Position numbers and translations under genes: made by a program
Shown here: positions 1 through 8,153 of the stretch, piece after piece
Layout: each line of letters begins with the position of its first letter
Numbering within the stretch: position 1 is the first letter of the stretch
Notes under the pieces: generated by a model
Database searches by the model: none
The model's input: only the letters and a program-made list of their open reading frames with translations
Told to the model about the DNA's origin: nothing
NCBI GenBank assembly: GCA_028871195.1
Contig: JAGWNT010000012.1
Coordinates: forward strand, 1-55,550
DNA length: 55,550 nt
Direction of reading: 5' to 3'
Origin: REEB85 sp018971455
Lineage (GTDB): Bacteria > Pseudomonadota > Alphaproteobacteria > Acetobacterales > Acetobacteraceae

Positions 1-41
1 AAAACACCAATTTGATGGCGGTGGGTTGGACGCAGAGCCAA

Positions 42-71
42 ACGGGTTCAGATGGTCTCTGAAACGCCCGT
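42..71 (+). promoter_or_regulatory. Stem-loop upstream of the first gene
   Basis: ACGGG TTCAGA pairs with TCTGAA and CCCGT around a five-base loop, with a three-base bulge (ACG) on the 3' side. No T-run follows, so it does not look like an intrinsic terminator for anything upstream. It would lie in the leader of the membrane-protein gene at 118. Its function is unknown and chance pairing is possible. Confidence 0.25.
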
Positions 72-117
72 CAATCATCAAGATCATCCAATCAAAACAG
101 CCACGTAGGAGTTGACG

Positions 118-507
118 ATGGGTTCTGTTTCCGTCTGGCATTGGCTAATCGTGCTATTCGTGGGTCTGCTCCCCTGTATCATCGGCATCATGGTGATGGG
201 GATTCAGCGCTCTGTGATGATTCAACACACGACGAGCGGGCTGACCAAGAAGGGCTTCTATGGATACTCGTGGACATATCTTCTGTTTGGCTGGCTCGTC
301 CCTATCTTCAGGGGGGAAATTGGCATTGGCTTTCTCCACCTTGTTCTGACCGTCGTGACTGTTGGAGTTTTCCAGGTGGTGATGCCGTACCTCTATAATC
401 GGCAGTATACCTCGCGGCAGTTGGCCAATGGGTGGGTTCTGGCCGACTCGACAGAAAAGATGCAGCAGGCTCGCTACAGGTTGAAAATCGTAGCGTCGGC
501 GGCGTGA
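118..507 (+). CDS. Small DUF2628-like inner-membrane protein
   Basis: A 129-residue protein of unknown function. Residues about 6-28 form one hydrophobic helix. After a short basic stretch, a YSWTYLLFGWLVPIFRGE segment opens a second hydrophobic region reaching about residue 93, followed by NRQYTSRQLANGW. The pattern of an aromatic SW motif, an FGxxxPxxRG-like turn, TM helices and then N-x-x-Y resembles the DUF2628/HrgC group of small membrane proteins; this is a motif resemblance only. I chose ATG 118 over an in-frame TTG at 112 because TAGGAG at 106-111 sits six bases upstream. The stop overlaps the next frame (GTGA). The gene is much less GC-rich than its neighbours (32 of 60 bases at 301-360). 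Confidence 0.7.
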   Translation: MGSVSVWHWLIVLFVGLLPCIIGIMVMGIQRSVMIQHTTSGLTKKGFYGYSWTYLLFGWLVPIFRGEIGIGFLHLVLTVVTVGVFQVVMPYLYNRQYTSRQLANGWVLADSTEKMQQARYRLKIVASAA

Positions 508-728
508 AATTCGAACAAGCCACCTTGATGGATGCTGTGGTGGGGGTGCGGCTGGGCGAATAGAACAGCGTTGGCCCGACCGATCACGCCGCACCGTCGC
601 CGGGTGGCATTCTGATCGACGGGTTGTTCAAGTTTGCTCAGCAGCCCGGCGATGCCCTGCTGTACGTCAGGATCGTCCAGCAGATCATCGCAGCCGACAT
701 CAAGGTAATAGCGATCTTGTTCGAGGGC
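504..728 (+). pseudogene. Coupled frame with in-frame amber codon
   Basis: GTG at 504-506 overlaps the stop of the membrane-protein gene (GTGA), the usual arrangement for translational coupling. The frame begins VKFEQATLMDAVVGVRLGE, meets TAG at 561-563, then continues open for 54 codons through GGILIDGLFKFAQQPGDALL and VQQIIAADIKVIAILFEG to TGA at 726-728. The residue composition after the amber codon looks like genuine protein. I recognise no family. Options are a decayed gene, a base-call error (CAG read as TAG) or a real suppressed stop. Alternatively only the 19-residue product is made. No other gene is visible in 508-869. Confidence 0.4.
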
Positions 729-837
729 TGAACCGCTCCGGGTTTGCCGGAGGCTCGTTGGTTTGAGGCATGCCGCCATAGCCGGTTTGTCGAGGGCGGC
801 ATAGTAGGCGGCCTCGCGACCCGTTGGAGCGACGCCG

Positions 838-862
838 GAAAGACCCGATATTCGGGCCTTTC
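838..862 (-). terminator. Hairpin just past the decarboxylase stop
   Basis: Two 11-base arms (GAAAGACCCGA and TCGGGCCTTTC) pair with one A/C mismatch around a three-base loop. The hairpin lies eight bases beyond the minus-strand stop at 870. There is no clear T-run on the minus strand, so it may be a weak terminator or a transcript-end stabiliser that closes the long minus-strand gene train. Confidence 0.4.
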
Positions 863-869
863 CTCGCGC

Positions 870-2327
870 CTAAGAGCCGGCTTGCGGCGCAACGGCGAAG
901 AACGGCGCCGACACGTCGGATGGCGCGGCAGAACCGTCCGACGATTGCGCGAGCACCGCGCGGGTGGCAGCGATGGCTCTGTCCACGTCGCGCGCGCTCG
1001 TGCGCCAGTTCACGACGCTGACGCGCATTGCGCGCCTCCCGCCCCATGTCGTGCCGGAGAAATAGGCTTCGCCGGTGGCGTTTATCCGGCGGAGTGTTTC
1101 GTCGGTAAAAATATCATCCTGCTCCGGTGTGTGCCCGTCCCGCCGGAAGCGGACGAGGCCCTGGTTCAGCGTCGCCGGATGCAGGATTTGTGCGCCGGGC
1201 AGTGCGCCGATGCCGGCAACGAGCGCCTCGCAGTGGGCGCAGCAGCGATCGATCATCGCTTCGACGCCTTCGCGTCCCATCTCCTTGAGCGCCGCATAGA
1301 CGGGAATCCCGCGCGCACGCCGCGACCATTCCGGATTCCAGTCGATCTGGTCTCGCGCACTCGGCTCGGGCGTGAGGTAGGACGCGCTCAGCGTCATCGC
1401 GGCGCGGTGGGCGTCGCGGTCGCGGATGATCGCGATGCCGCAGTCGAACGGAACGTTCAGCCATTTGTGGCCATCGGTCGCCCAGCTGTCGGCCAGTTCG
1501 ACGCCGTCCAGATGGTGGCGGTGCTTGTGGCTGGCCCGCGCGAACAGACCAAAGGCGCCATCGACATGGACCCAGGCGCCGGCCGCATGGGCCATCGGGA
1601 TCAGCTCCGCGAAACGGTCACACGCTCCGACGTTGAGATCGGCGGCATTCAGCACCAGGATCGCGGGGGCAGACTGGCCTGACAGCGCGTTCGCCAGCGC
1701 CACGGGTTCGATCCTGCCGGCGGCGTCGGTCGGCAAAGGCATGATCGCGCGGCGGCCGAAGCCCAGATAACGGGCAGCCCGCTCAACCGAGCCGTGCTTC
1801 TGGTCGCTGGCCATGATGGTGATCGGCGGAGCGCCGAACATGCCGTTGGCGTCGACGTCCCACTGCACGCTTCGCAGCATCGCATGGCGCGCTGCCGCCA
1901 AACCCGTGACATGCGCCATCTGGCAACCGGTGGTGAACGCAAAGGATGCGTCGCGCGGCAAGTCCAGAAGCTCCTTGATCCACTCTCCGGCCACATCTTC
2001 GATCACCGAGGCCGCCGGGCTGCAGGCGTAAAGGGCCGCGTTCTGGTCCCATGCCGCGACCATCCAATCCGCCGCGAGAGCCGCTTCGACGGAGCCACCG
2101 ATCACCCAGGCGAAAAAGCGCCCGCTGGCGCTGCCCAGCATGCCGTCATTGGCATGTCGGGCCAGCCAGGCGATCACTTCTTCCGGCCGGGACCCCGTCT
2201 CCGGCAACGGAGTTCGGAAAGCCGCCGCAAGGTCCTGTAACGCCGCGCGTGCGGCGACCGGCCGTTCGTCAAGGCCATTCAGCCAGGCCGATGCGGCGCG
2301 ATGGGCGTAATCCAGAGCCTTGCTCAT
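870..2327 (-). CDS. PLP-dependent group II (aromatic amino acid type) decarboxylase
   Basis: A 485-residue protein of the glutamate/aromatic-L-amino-acid decarboxylase family (fold type I). The PLP-binding lysine is K288 in ATDGHKWLN. D256 in HVDGAFG should hold the pyridine nitrogen, and H178 in DQKHGS is the usual ring-stacking histidine. Length and motif spacing are normal for the family, so it should be active as an amino-acid decarboxylase or an amine-forming relative; the substrate cannot be read from sequence. It is the last gene of the minus-strand train from the Liv transporter, but a 228-base gap (2328-2555) precedes it, so it may have its own promoter. The last 20 or so residues are a low-complexity tail. 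Confidence 0.9.
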   Translation of the reverse strand: MSKALDYAHRAASAWLNGLDERPVAARAALQDLAAAFRTPLPETGSRPEEVIAWLARHANDGMLGSASGRFFAWVIGGSVEAALAADWMVAAWDQNAALYACSPAASVIEDVAGEWIKELLDLPRDASFAFTTGCQMAHVTGLAAARHAMLRSVQWDVDANGMFGAPPITIMASDQKHGSVERAARYLGFGRRAIMPLPTDAAGRIEPVALANALSGQSAPAILVLNAADLNVGACDRFAELIPMAHAAGAWVHVDGAFGLFARASHKHRHHLDGVELADSWATDGHKWLNVPFDCGIAIIRDRDAHRAAMTLSASYLTPEPSARDQIDWNPEWSRRARGIPVYAALKEMGREGVEAMIDRCCAHCEALVAGIGALPGAQILHPATLNQGLVRFRRDGHTPEQDDIFTDETLRRINATGEAYFSGTTWGGRRAMRVSVVNWRTSARDVDRAIAATRAVLAQSSDGSAAPSDVSAPFFAVAPQAGS

Positions 2328-2555
2328 GTCATGTTTCCCATTGGCATCACCAGACCGGGGGCCGGCACGGCGCGAGGCCCCGCCTTCCTACGCGCGGCAA
2401 CCGAGCAGACCAGATCAGTGGTGCCTTCGCCATCCGTTTCTTGCGGCCGGACTCATCCGGCCCGATCGCGCGGGGAGACTGGAATTCGGTGAGCCGTACG
2501 AACCTGCTGCCCGCTTGTCTCCAGGGGGCGGCCGGCGTTGCCGGAACTGGCGCCC

Positions 2556-3386
2556 TCAGCCTCGCGCCAGGATGAGCAGAGCCTGCATCAACGCGCCATC
2601 GGGCTGGGCCAGCGTTTCGAGGATTGTGAAATGGTCGGCGCCATCGATCGCCAGCAGGTGCCCCGGCAGCCCATGCTCGGCCCACGCTTCGGCGTAGCCG
2701 GTCGACTGGCGGCGCAGTTCGGGCAGTTCCGCGGTGCCGCACGCCACGATCAGCGGCGCGGCCGACGGCGGAAAGTTGCGCATCGGGCTGTTGCGCCGTG
2801 CCTCGGCCTCGTTGAGACCGAGTTTCTCGTTGAGACAGTTGAGACGGATCGGCTCGAGGTCGTAGACGCCGCTGATCGCGATCCCGCCCTTGACCGCGCT
2901 GAGTGGCATGGCCATGGCCGTCAGATGCCCGCCCGCGGAATGACCGGCGACATAGAGGCGCTCGCCATCGGCGCCGTAATCGCCAAGATGCTCATGCAGC
3001 CAGCCGATGGCCTGGTGCACTTCGTCAACGATCAAATCCATCCTTGCTTCGGGTGCGAGGGTGTATTCGACCATCGCCACGTTGAGGCCGTGTGACAACG
3101 CGCCTTCGGCCAGGGTGCTGTACGTTTCCTTCGTCTGGAAGGGCATCTGCCAATAGCCGCCATGGATGTAGGCCAGGGTCGGCGCAGCGGGGTTCGCGGC
3201 AAGGAACAGGTCGAGCCGTTCACGCGGCCGCTCGCCATAGGCGAGGTTGAGATACCCGTGATGCCACCCACGGAAACGCGCGCTGCGCCTGGCCCAATCG
3301 GCAAAGAGTTTGGGGTGTGCCGGAACCGCGGCGAGGTTGTTGTACGCGGTGTCGAGCTGGGCACGATCCATTCCGCGATACAGCAT
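2556..3386 (-). CDS. Alpha/beta hydrolase, arylformamidase (kynurenine formamidase)-like
   Basis: A 276-residue alpha/beta hydrolase. HGGYWQ at 75-80 is the oxyanion-hole motif and GHSAGGH places the nucleophile at S150; ADH near the C-terminus supplies the likely catalytic histidine. The N-terminal MLYRGMDRAQLDTAYNN is typical of bacterial homologues annotated as arylformamidase or carboxylesterase. ATG 3386 is preferred over an upstream in-frame start at 3458 because of that conserved N-terminus and an AGAGG nine bases upstream. In a cluster with HyuAB it could hydrolyse an N-formyl, N-carbamoyl or amide intermediate; that role is inference. The 287 bases before it (3387-3673) hold no gene I can support. 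Confidence 0.82.
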   Translation of the reverse strand: MLYRGMDRAQLDTAYNNLAAVPAHPKLFADWARRSARFRGWHHGYLNLAYGERPRERLDLFLAANPAAPTLAYIHGGYWQMPFQTKETYSTLAEGALSHGLNVAMVEYTLAPEARMDLIVDEVHQAIGWLHEHLGDYGADGERLYVAGHSAGGHLTAMAMPLSAVKGGIAISGVYDLEPIRLNCLNEKLGLNEAEARRNSPMRNFPPSAAPLIVACGTAELPELRRQSTGYAEAWAEHGLPGHLLAIDGADHFTILETLAQPDGALMQALLILARG

Positions 3387-3673
3387 GGGTCTGCGCCTCT
3401 TCGGAATTTGCCGCTCCGGTCGGGCGGGAGCCCGGCGACGGAGCCGCTTTTCGTCCACTTCGCAGGCGTCTGGTGGCTGATTCCTGAGAGCTTGGCAAGT
3501 GCGTTCAGGCGCGCTTGATCGTGCGGCATCGCGCGACGGATCGCCTCTGTCGCGGTGGCGTGTATCGCCTGGCCCGCAATGCCCCGTTTAACTCACACGA
3601 AAGACTGCTCCATGACCTCCATGGTGAAAATTGTCGCCAGAAACAGCGGGGCGGATGGCAAACCCACGGCGGC

Positions 3674-4378
3674 TCACGACCGGCCGAGAGCCTTTGTGAG
3701 ATTCCCCAGGCCGATCCGGAGGAACGGATCCGAGTGAACATAGAAATATCGCACCCCCTTTTCCCGCCAGTAGGGAAGTTCGTCCAGCGTCACCAGCGTG
3801 CCCGCGATCTTGCCGGCGGCCTGGATTTTGCCGACGGCCACTCCAACTCTCTCCATCACGGCCTGGGGTCGCGGTTGGCCAAAGGGGGGCGCCGGCGGAT
3901 AGCCCATGTTTTGCGACAAGTCGCCCGGGCCAATGAAAAACACGTCGACTCCTTCAACCGCAAGGAGATCATCGAGGTTGTCAATCGCCTGCGGCGTCTC
4001 GATCATGATGATGATGAGCCGCTTTTCATGATCCGTCGGACAAGCGTAGCGCACGGCATCGACGATGGCGCGCGCCTGGTCGGCCGTGTCGACCATCGGC
4101 ACCATCAAACCGTCGGCGCCGGCATTGAGGTAGCGGATGAGGATGGGCCGCTCATGCGAGTGGGGCCGGACAATGGCGGCACCGCCCGCACCACGTATGG
4201 CCTGAGCCGTCAGCCGGATGTCCTCAAATCCCCATGTGCCGTGCTCGCAGTCGAGGAAGATGACATCCGCCCCGAGTTCGACGAGTCGGACCGCCAGTCC
4301 CGGTGAAGCGTGATGCGGCGTCAGCATGGCAAGCGGGTCACCCTTGGCGAGATGCTCCCGTAACCTGGCTCCGTTCAT
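3674..4378 (-). CDS. HpcH/HpaI-family aldolase
   Basis: A 234-residue class II pyruvate-type aldolase of the HpcH/HpaI/citrate-lyase family. Visible signatures are DCEHG (43-47, general-base His), R71 (substrate carboxylate), E127 in MIETPQA and D153 in GPGDLS (divalent metal ligands). The reaction in the family is reversible cleavage of 4-hydroxy-2-oxo acids into pyruvate and an aldehyde; some members cleave 2,4-dihydroxy-oxo acids. It lies between the aminotransferase and the hydrolase, so it may cut a keto acid produced by transamination. The exact substrate is unknown. It is slightly shorter than HpcH (about 260 residues), with no catalytic element missing. Confidence 0.88.
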   Translation of the reverse strand: MNGARLREHLAKGDPLAMLTPHHASPGLAVRLVELGADVIFLDCEHGTWGFEDIRLTAQAIRGAGGAAIVRPHSHERPILIRYLNAGADGLMVPMVDTADQARAIVDAVRYACPTDHEKRLIIIMIETPQAIDNLDDLLAVEGVDVFFIGPGDLSQNMGYPPAPPFGQPRPQAVMERVGVAVGKIQAAGKIAGTLVTLDELPYWREKGVRYFYVHSDPFLRIGLGNLTKALGRS

Positions 4379-4487
4379 GGTCGTTCCTTTCTACAAGCTT
4401 CGCGTTCCAGCGCCGGAGCCGGATCAGCGAACCGGGCGGTGCGTGCGCCGGTACCTGGAAGGTGCTGATCGCTCGCCGCCCAGCCCC

Positions 4488-5705
4488 TCAGCGGGCGGGA
4501 GCCAAACGCTCGCAAAACGCACGGATCCGCGCGCACGCCTCGCGCAACGGCGCCTCATCGGTGGCATAGGACACGCGTACATGGGGGCTCGCGCCATAGG
4601 CCGAGCCCTGCACCGTGGCGACGTGCTGCTCCGCAAGCAGGGCCGCGGCGAAATCCGCGTCCGTTTCGATCCGATGCCCGCCCGCGCTGGTCTTCCCCAG
4701 ACAACCCGCGACACTGGCAAACACATAGAATGCACCTTCGGGCTTGTGGCAGGCGAGGCCGGGCGCGGCGTTGAGCAGCGAGACGACGAGATCGCGGCGG
4801 GCGCGGTAGCTTGCGGCACGCTCGCGCAGCAAATCCTGCGGACCGTCGAGGGCGGCGACCGCCGCCGCCTGCCCGATCGTCGAGATTCCATTTGTGGACT
4901 GGCCCTGGACATTTTCCATCGCCTTGATGAGCCGTCGCGGGCCGCCGCAGAAGCCGACGCGCCAGCCGGTCATGGCATACGCCTTCGATACACCGTTGAC
5001 CGTGAGCGTCCGCTCGCGCAATCGCGGCTCAACCTGGGCCACCGTGCAGAAGGCGAATTCGTCGTAGAGCAGGTGCTCGTAGATATCGTCGGTCATGATC
5101 CAGACATGCGGATGCTGCATCATGAGGTCCGTGAGGGCCTTCATGTCGGCCCGCGAGCATACCGTACCCGTCGGATTTCCCGGAAAGTTCAAGAGCAACC
5201 ATTTCGTTCGCGGCGTGATTGCGGCCGCCAGGGCCTCCGCCTGCGGGCGGAAGCCGTGATTCTGCGGGCATGGCACGAACACCGGGGTTGCCCCGGCAAA
5301 CTTCGCCATGTCCCGGTAGCTGATCCAGGCCGGCGTCGGAATGATGACCTCGTCGCCCGGATTGCAGGTCGCCATGAACCCGGCAAAGATGGCCTGCTTG
5401 GCGCCGTTGGTGATCAGAATCTCGTCCAGCGTATAATCGAGCCCGTTGTCGCGGCGGAATTTCCGCTGCACGGCGGCCTTCAACGCCGCGGTACCAGCGA
5501 CCGGAGGGTATTTGGTATCACCGGCTTCCGCCGCCCTGGTGGCCGCCGCAATCACGTGGGGCGGCGTTGGAAAATCGGGCTCGCCGATCGCCAGGCTGAT
5601 GACCTTCACACCCTGCGCGCGCAACCGGCGCGCCGTCTCGGCCATTGCCGTTGCGGCAGACTCAGCGACACCATCGAGGCGGTCTGCCAATCCCGGACCA
5701 GTCAT
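4488..5705 (-). CDS. Class I/II pyridoxal-phosphate aminotransferase
   Basis: A 405-residue fold-type I aminotransferase of the aspartate aminotransferase (AspC/AAT I-gamma) group. NFPGNPTG (173-180), TDDIYE (D206 to the pyridine nitrogen, Y209 to O3'), the Schiff-base lysine K241 in GVSKAYAMTG and the carboxylate-binding R249 in GWRVG are all present. It most likely transfers the amino group of an amino acid derived from the imported substrate to 2-oxoglutarate or pyruvate. ATG 5705 lies 21 bases downstream of the SDR stop, which is consistent with one transcript. Confidence 0.9.
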   Translation of the reverse strand: MTGPGLADRLDGVAESAATAMAETARRLRAQGVKVISLAIGEPDFPTPPHVIAAATRAAEAGDTKYPPVAGTAALKAAVQRKFRRDNGLDYTLDEILITNGAKQAIFAGFMATCNPGDEVIIPTPAWISYRDMAKFAGATPVFVPCPQNHGFRPQAEALAAAITPRTKWLLLNFPGNPTGTVCSRADMKALTDLMMQHPHVWIMTDDIYEHLLYDEFAFCTVAQVEPRLRERTLTVNGVSKAYAMTGWRVGFCGGPRRLIKAMENVQGQSTNGISTIGQAAAVAALDGPQDLLRERAASYRARRDLVVSLLNAAPGLACHKPEGAFYVFASVAGCLGKTSAGGHRIETDADFAAALLAEQHVATVQGSAYGASPHVRVSYATDEAPLREACARIRAFCERLAPAR

Positions 5706-5726
5706 ATCATGTCCCCTGCGAAGCGA

Positions 5727-6518
5727 TCATCCTGGCCGACCAAGCTCGCGGCTGATCGCAATGTCGCCGCTCTGGTCGCGCTGAAATGTCGGCGCGATGG
5801 CGATGTCTTCGACCATGGCGCGTGGAGGCAGCGAACAGACCAAATGGATCATGCGCGCGACATCCTCGGGGTCCAGCATGCGCGCGCGCTCGGTGGGGCT
5901 GGGTGGGCGCGCGCGACTGTCCATAATTGGCGTATTGATCTCGCCGGGAAGAATGGTCGTGGCACGAAGCCCCTCGTTGCGATAGGTCGCGCGCAGATAG
6001 CCCATGAAGTTCTGCACCGCTGCCTTGGCGGCACCGTAGGGCGCGCCGCCGAGCAGGTTGGGCCGCAGGGCGGCGAGCGAGGACACGGTCACGATCGTGC
6101 CTGCGCCGCGCGCCAGCATGTCCGGCAGAGCGCATTTGACGGCCACATAGACGGCGGTCAGGTTGACCTCGATCGTTGTGTCCCACTGCTCATCGGGCAT
6201 CCACTGCATGTTCTTGATCGGCGGGGCCGAGCCGGCATTGTTGATGAGGATGTCCACCGGGCCGAGCCGCGCGCGAATCTCGGAAAATGCCGTTCTGATC
6301 GCTGCGGGGTCCGCGAGGTCGAGGGGGAATGCCAGCGATGCGCCGCCGGCGCCACGGATCAAGGCGGCGGTCTCATCGAGGGCACCAGGCCGTCGCCCGA
6401 TCAGCACCGTCTGGCTGCCCGAGGCGGCGAGCAATTGCGCCGTCGCGCGGCCAAGCCCACCGCCGGCGCCGGTGATGACGGCAATCTTGCCGTCGAGCGC
6501 GCTGTCAGTCATAGCCAT
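5727..6518 (-). CDS. Short-chain dehydrogenase/reductase
   Basis: A 263-residue classical SDR with the Rossmann motif TGAGGGLG at 16-23, NNAG at 93-96 and the catalytic set S146/S147, Y161 and K165 (YGAAK). All catalytic residues are intact. A second in-frame ATG two codons later (6512) is an equally good start. The 5' end overlaps the HyuB stop (6505), which indicates translational coupling with hyuB. It probably oxidises or reduces a hydroxy/keto group in the same pathway; the substrate is unknown. Confidence 0.88.
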   Translation of the reverse strand: MAMTDSALDGKIAVITGAGGGLGRATAQLLAASGSQTVLIGRRPGALDETAALIRGAGGASLAFPLDLADPAAIRTAFSEIRARLGPVDILINNAGSAPPIKNMQWMPDEQWDTTIEVNLTAVYVAVKCALPDMLARGAGTIVTVSSLAALRPNLLGGAPYGAAKAAVQNFMGYLRATYRNEGLRATTILPGEINTPIMDSRARPPSPTERARMLDPEDVARMIHLVCSLPPRAMVEDIAIAPTFQRDQSGDIAISRELGRPG

Positions 6519-8142
6519 AGTCCCGGCGGGCGCCAGCCTCGGTCACCAGGCCGTCACGCAGGTCGCGTTCCACCAGCAACCTTTCCCGTGTCGCCGGGTC
6601 GCCCCAGCCTCCTCCCCCCGGCGTCTCGATCACCAAGGCCTGCCGGTCGGCCAGGACCACGCGCCCCTTTGTCGGCACGGGCGCATTGCCGAGTTCGACC
6701 CGCCCCGACGCGCCGGGTTGGCCGCCCAGCACGCCGAAGCAGGGATGCCGGACGTGCTCCGTGTTGAGATAGATGCTCATCGGCGCCCCGGAGATGTTTC
6801 GGATGACGCCGCGTTGCGCCAGCCCGCCGCGGAAGCGGCCCGGGCCGCCCGAATCCGGGATAAGCTCCTTGCGCTCGATCACGACAGGAACGGATCGTTC
6901 ATAGATCTCGACCGGCGTTACCTTGCAATTGGAAGGGAAGGACAGCGTATCGTTGCCGTCGAGCTCATAGCGCGCCCCCTGTCCGCCGTGAAAATTCTGA
7001 ATGGAGCTATAGGGCGCACCATTCTGTCGTGTTCCCGTACAGTTGATCCCCCAGATCGGCGCCCCGCCGCTGTCCGCCTGCACGCGTTCGGGCAGCACAT
7101 CGGCCAGCGCACGAAAAATGAGCGACGGAATGGTATGCCCCACCAGATTGCGCGCCGCCCCCGCGGCCGTGGCGCGCGGGTTCAGGATCGATCCCTCCGG
7201 CGCTGAATCGGTGCATGGGCGGGCACAACCCTCATTGTTGGGCGAAACGGGATCGAGGAGGCATTTCAGGGCGTAGAGGCTGTGCGCAATGCGGTAATGC
7301 GGCGCGACGTTGATGCCGTATTCGACCTGCTGCGACGTGCCCTCGTAGTCGACGTGGATGTTGTCGTCACCGACGTGCACTGCCGCACGCAGCGTGATGT
7401 CGGCGTCGATGCCGTCCAGCACCATCTCGGCGCGATAGACCCCGTTGGGCAGCTTGCGGATCGCTCCGCGCATGTGTGCCTCCGAGCGGGTGTAGATGGC
7501 ATCGGCCAGGTCGCCGAGCCCCTGCAGCTCGTATTCGCGCAGGAACGCCAGGACTTCGCGGCGCATTACGTTATTCGCGGCGACCATGGAATTGATGTCA
7601 CCGAGAACCTCTTCAGGCAGGCGCGATGACGAAGCGATGATGTCAAGAACATCCTGGTTCGCAACCCCCCCGCGGAACAGCTTGAGGATCGGCAGGCGGA
7701 TGCCTTCCTCGAACACATCCACCGAATCGGGCGATTGCGGCCGCCCGCCGACGTCGGGGAGATGCGCGATGCACCCGGCATAGGCCACGATCACATTCTC
7801 GTGGAAGATCGGCGTCACCATAACAAGGTCTGGTGGGTGGCCAGTGCCAATACGCGCGTTATTGGTCGCCAGCACGTCACCGGGCTTCAGCGTGTGCGGC
7901 GGGTGCGCTTTCAGAAAGTAGGTCTTCACCGCCATCGGCAGCGTGCTGATGAAGACAGGGATCGCCAGCGTGCATTGGGCGAGCGCATTGCCATCCGCAT
8001 CCATCAGGACGGTCACGAAATCATGATTCTCGCGCACAATCGGCGAGAACGCGGTCCGCCCGAGTGCGAGGTCGGCCTGGTCGGTGATGAAAACCAGGCG
8101 GTTCCAAAGCATTTGCAGGACGATGGGGTCGGCGAAGTCCAT
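6505..8142 (-). CDS. hyuB: Hydantoinase B / oxoprolinase family subunit
   Basis: A 545-residue HyuB-family protein, normal in length. It starts MDFADPIVLQMLWNRLVF and carries the family's ENHDF, GTGHPPD, YEGTSQQ and GGGGWGDP segments. HyuB pairs with HyuA in ATP-dependent N-methylhydantoinases, 5-oxoprolinases, acetone and acetophenone carboxylases and caprolactamase; the two genes are adjacent here, 11 bases apart. Which reaction applies cannot be read from sequence. No gamma subunit of the acetone-carboxylase type is present nearby, which favours hydrolytic ring opening over carboxylation. Confidence 0.9.
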   Translation of the reverse strand: MDFADPIVLQMLWNRLVFITDQADLALGRTAFSPIVRENHDFVTVLMDADGNALAQCTLAIPVFISTLPMAVKTYFLKAHPPHTLKPGDVLATNNARIGTGHPPDLVMVTPIFHENVIVAYAGCIAHLPDVGGRPQSPDSVDVFEEGIRLPILKLFRGGVANQDVLDIIASSSRLPEEVLGDINSMVAANNVMRREVLAFLREYELQGLGDLADAIYTRSEAHMRGAIRKLPNGVYRAEMVLDGIDADITLRAAVHVGDDNIHVDYEGTSQQVEYGINVAPHYRIAHSLYALKCLLDPVSPNNEGCARPCTDSAPEGSILNPRATAAGAARNLVGHTIPSLIFRALADVLPERVQADSGGAPIWGINCTGTRQNGAPYSSIQNFHGGQGARYELDGNDTLSFPSNCKVTPVEIYERSVPVVIERKELIPDSGGPGRFRGGLAQRGVIRNISGAPMSIYLNTEHVRHPCFGVLGGQPGASGRVELGNAPVPTKGRVVLADRQALVIETPGGGGWGDPATRERLLVERDLRDGLVTEAGARRDYGYD

Positions 8143-8153
8143 GTTGCTCTCCC

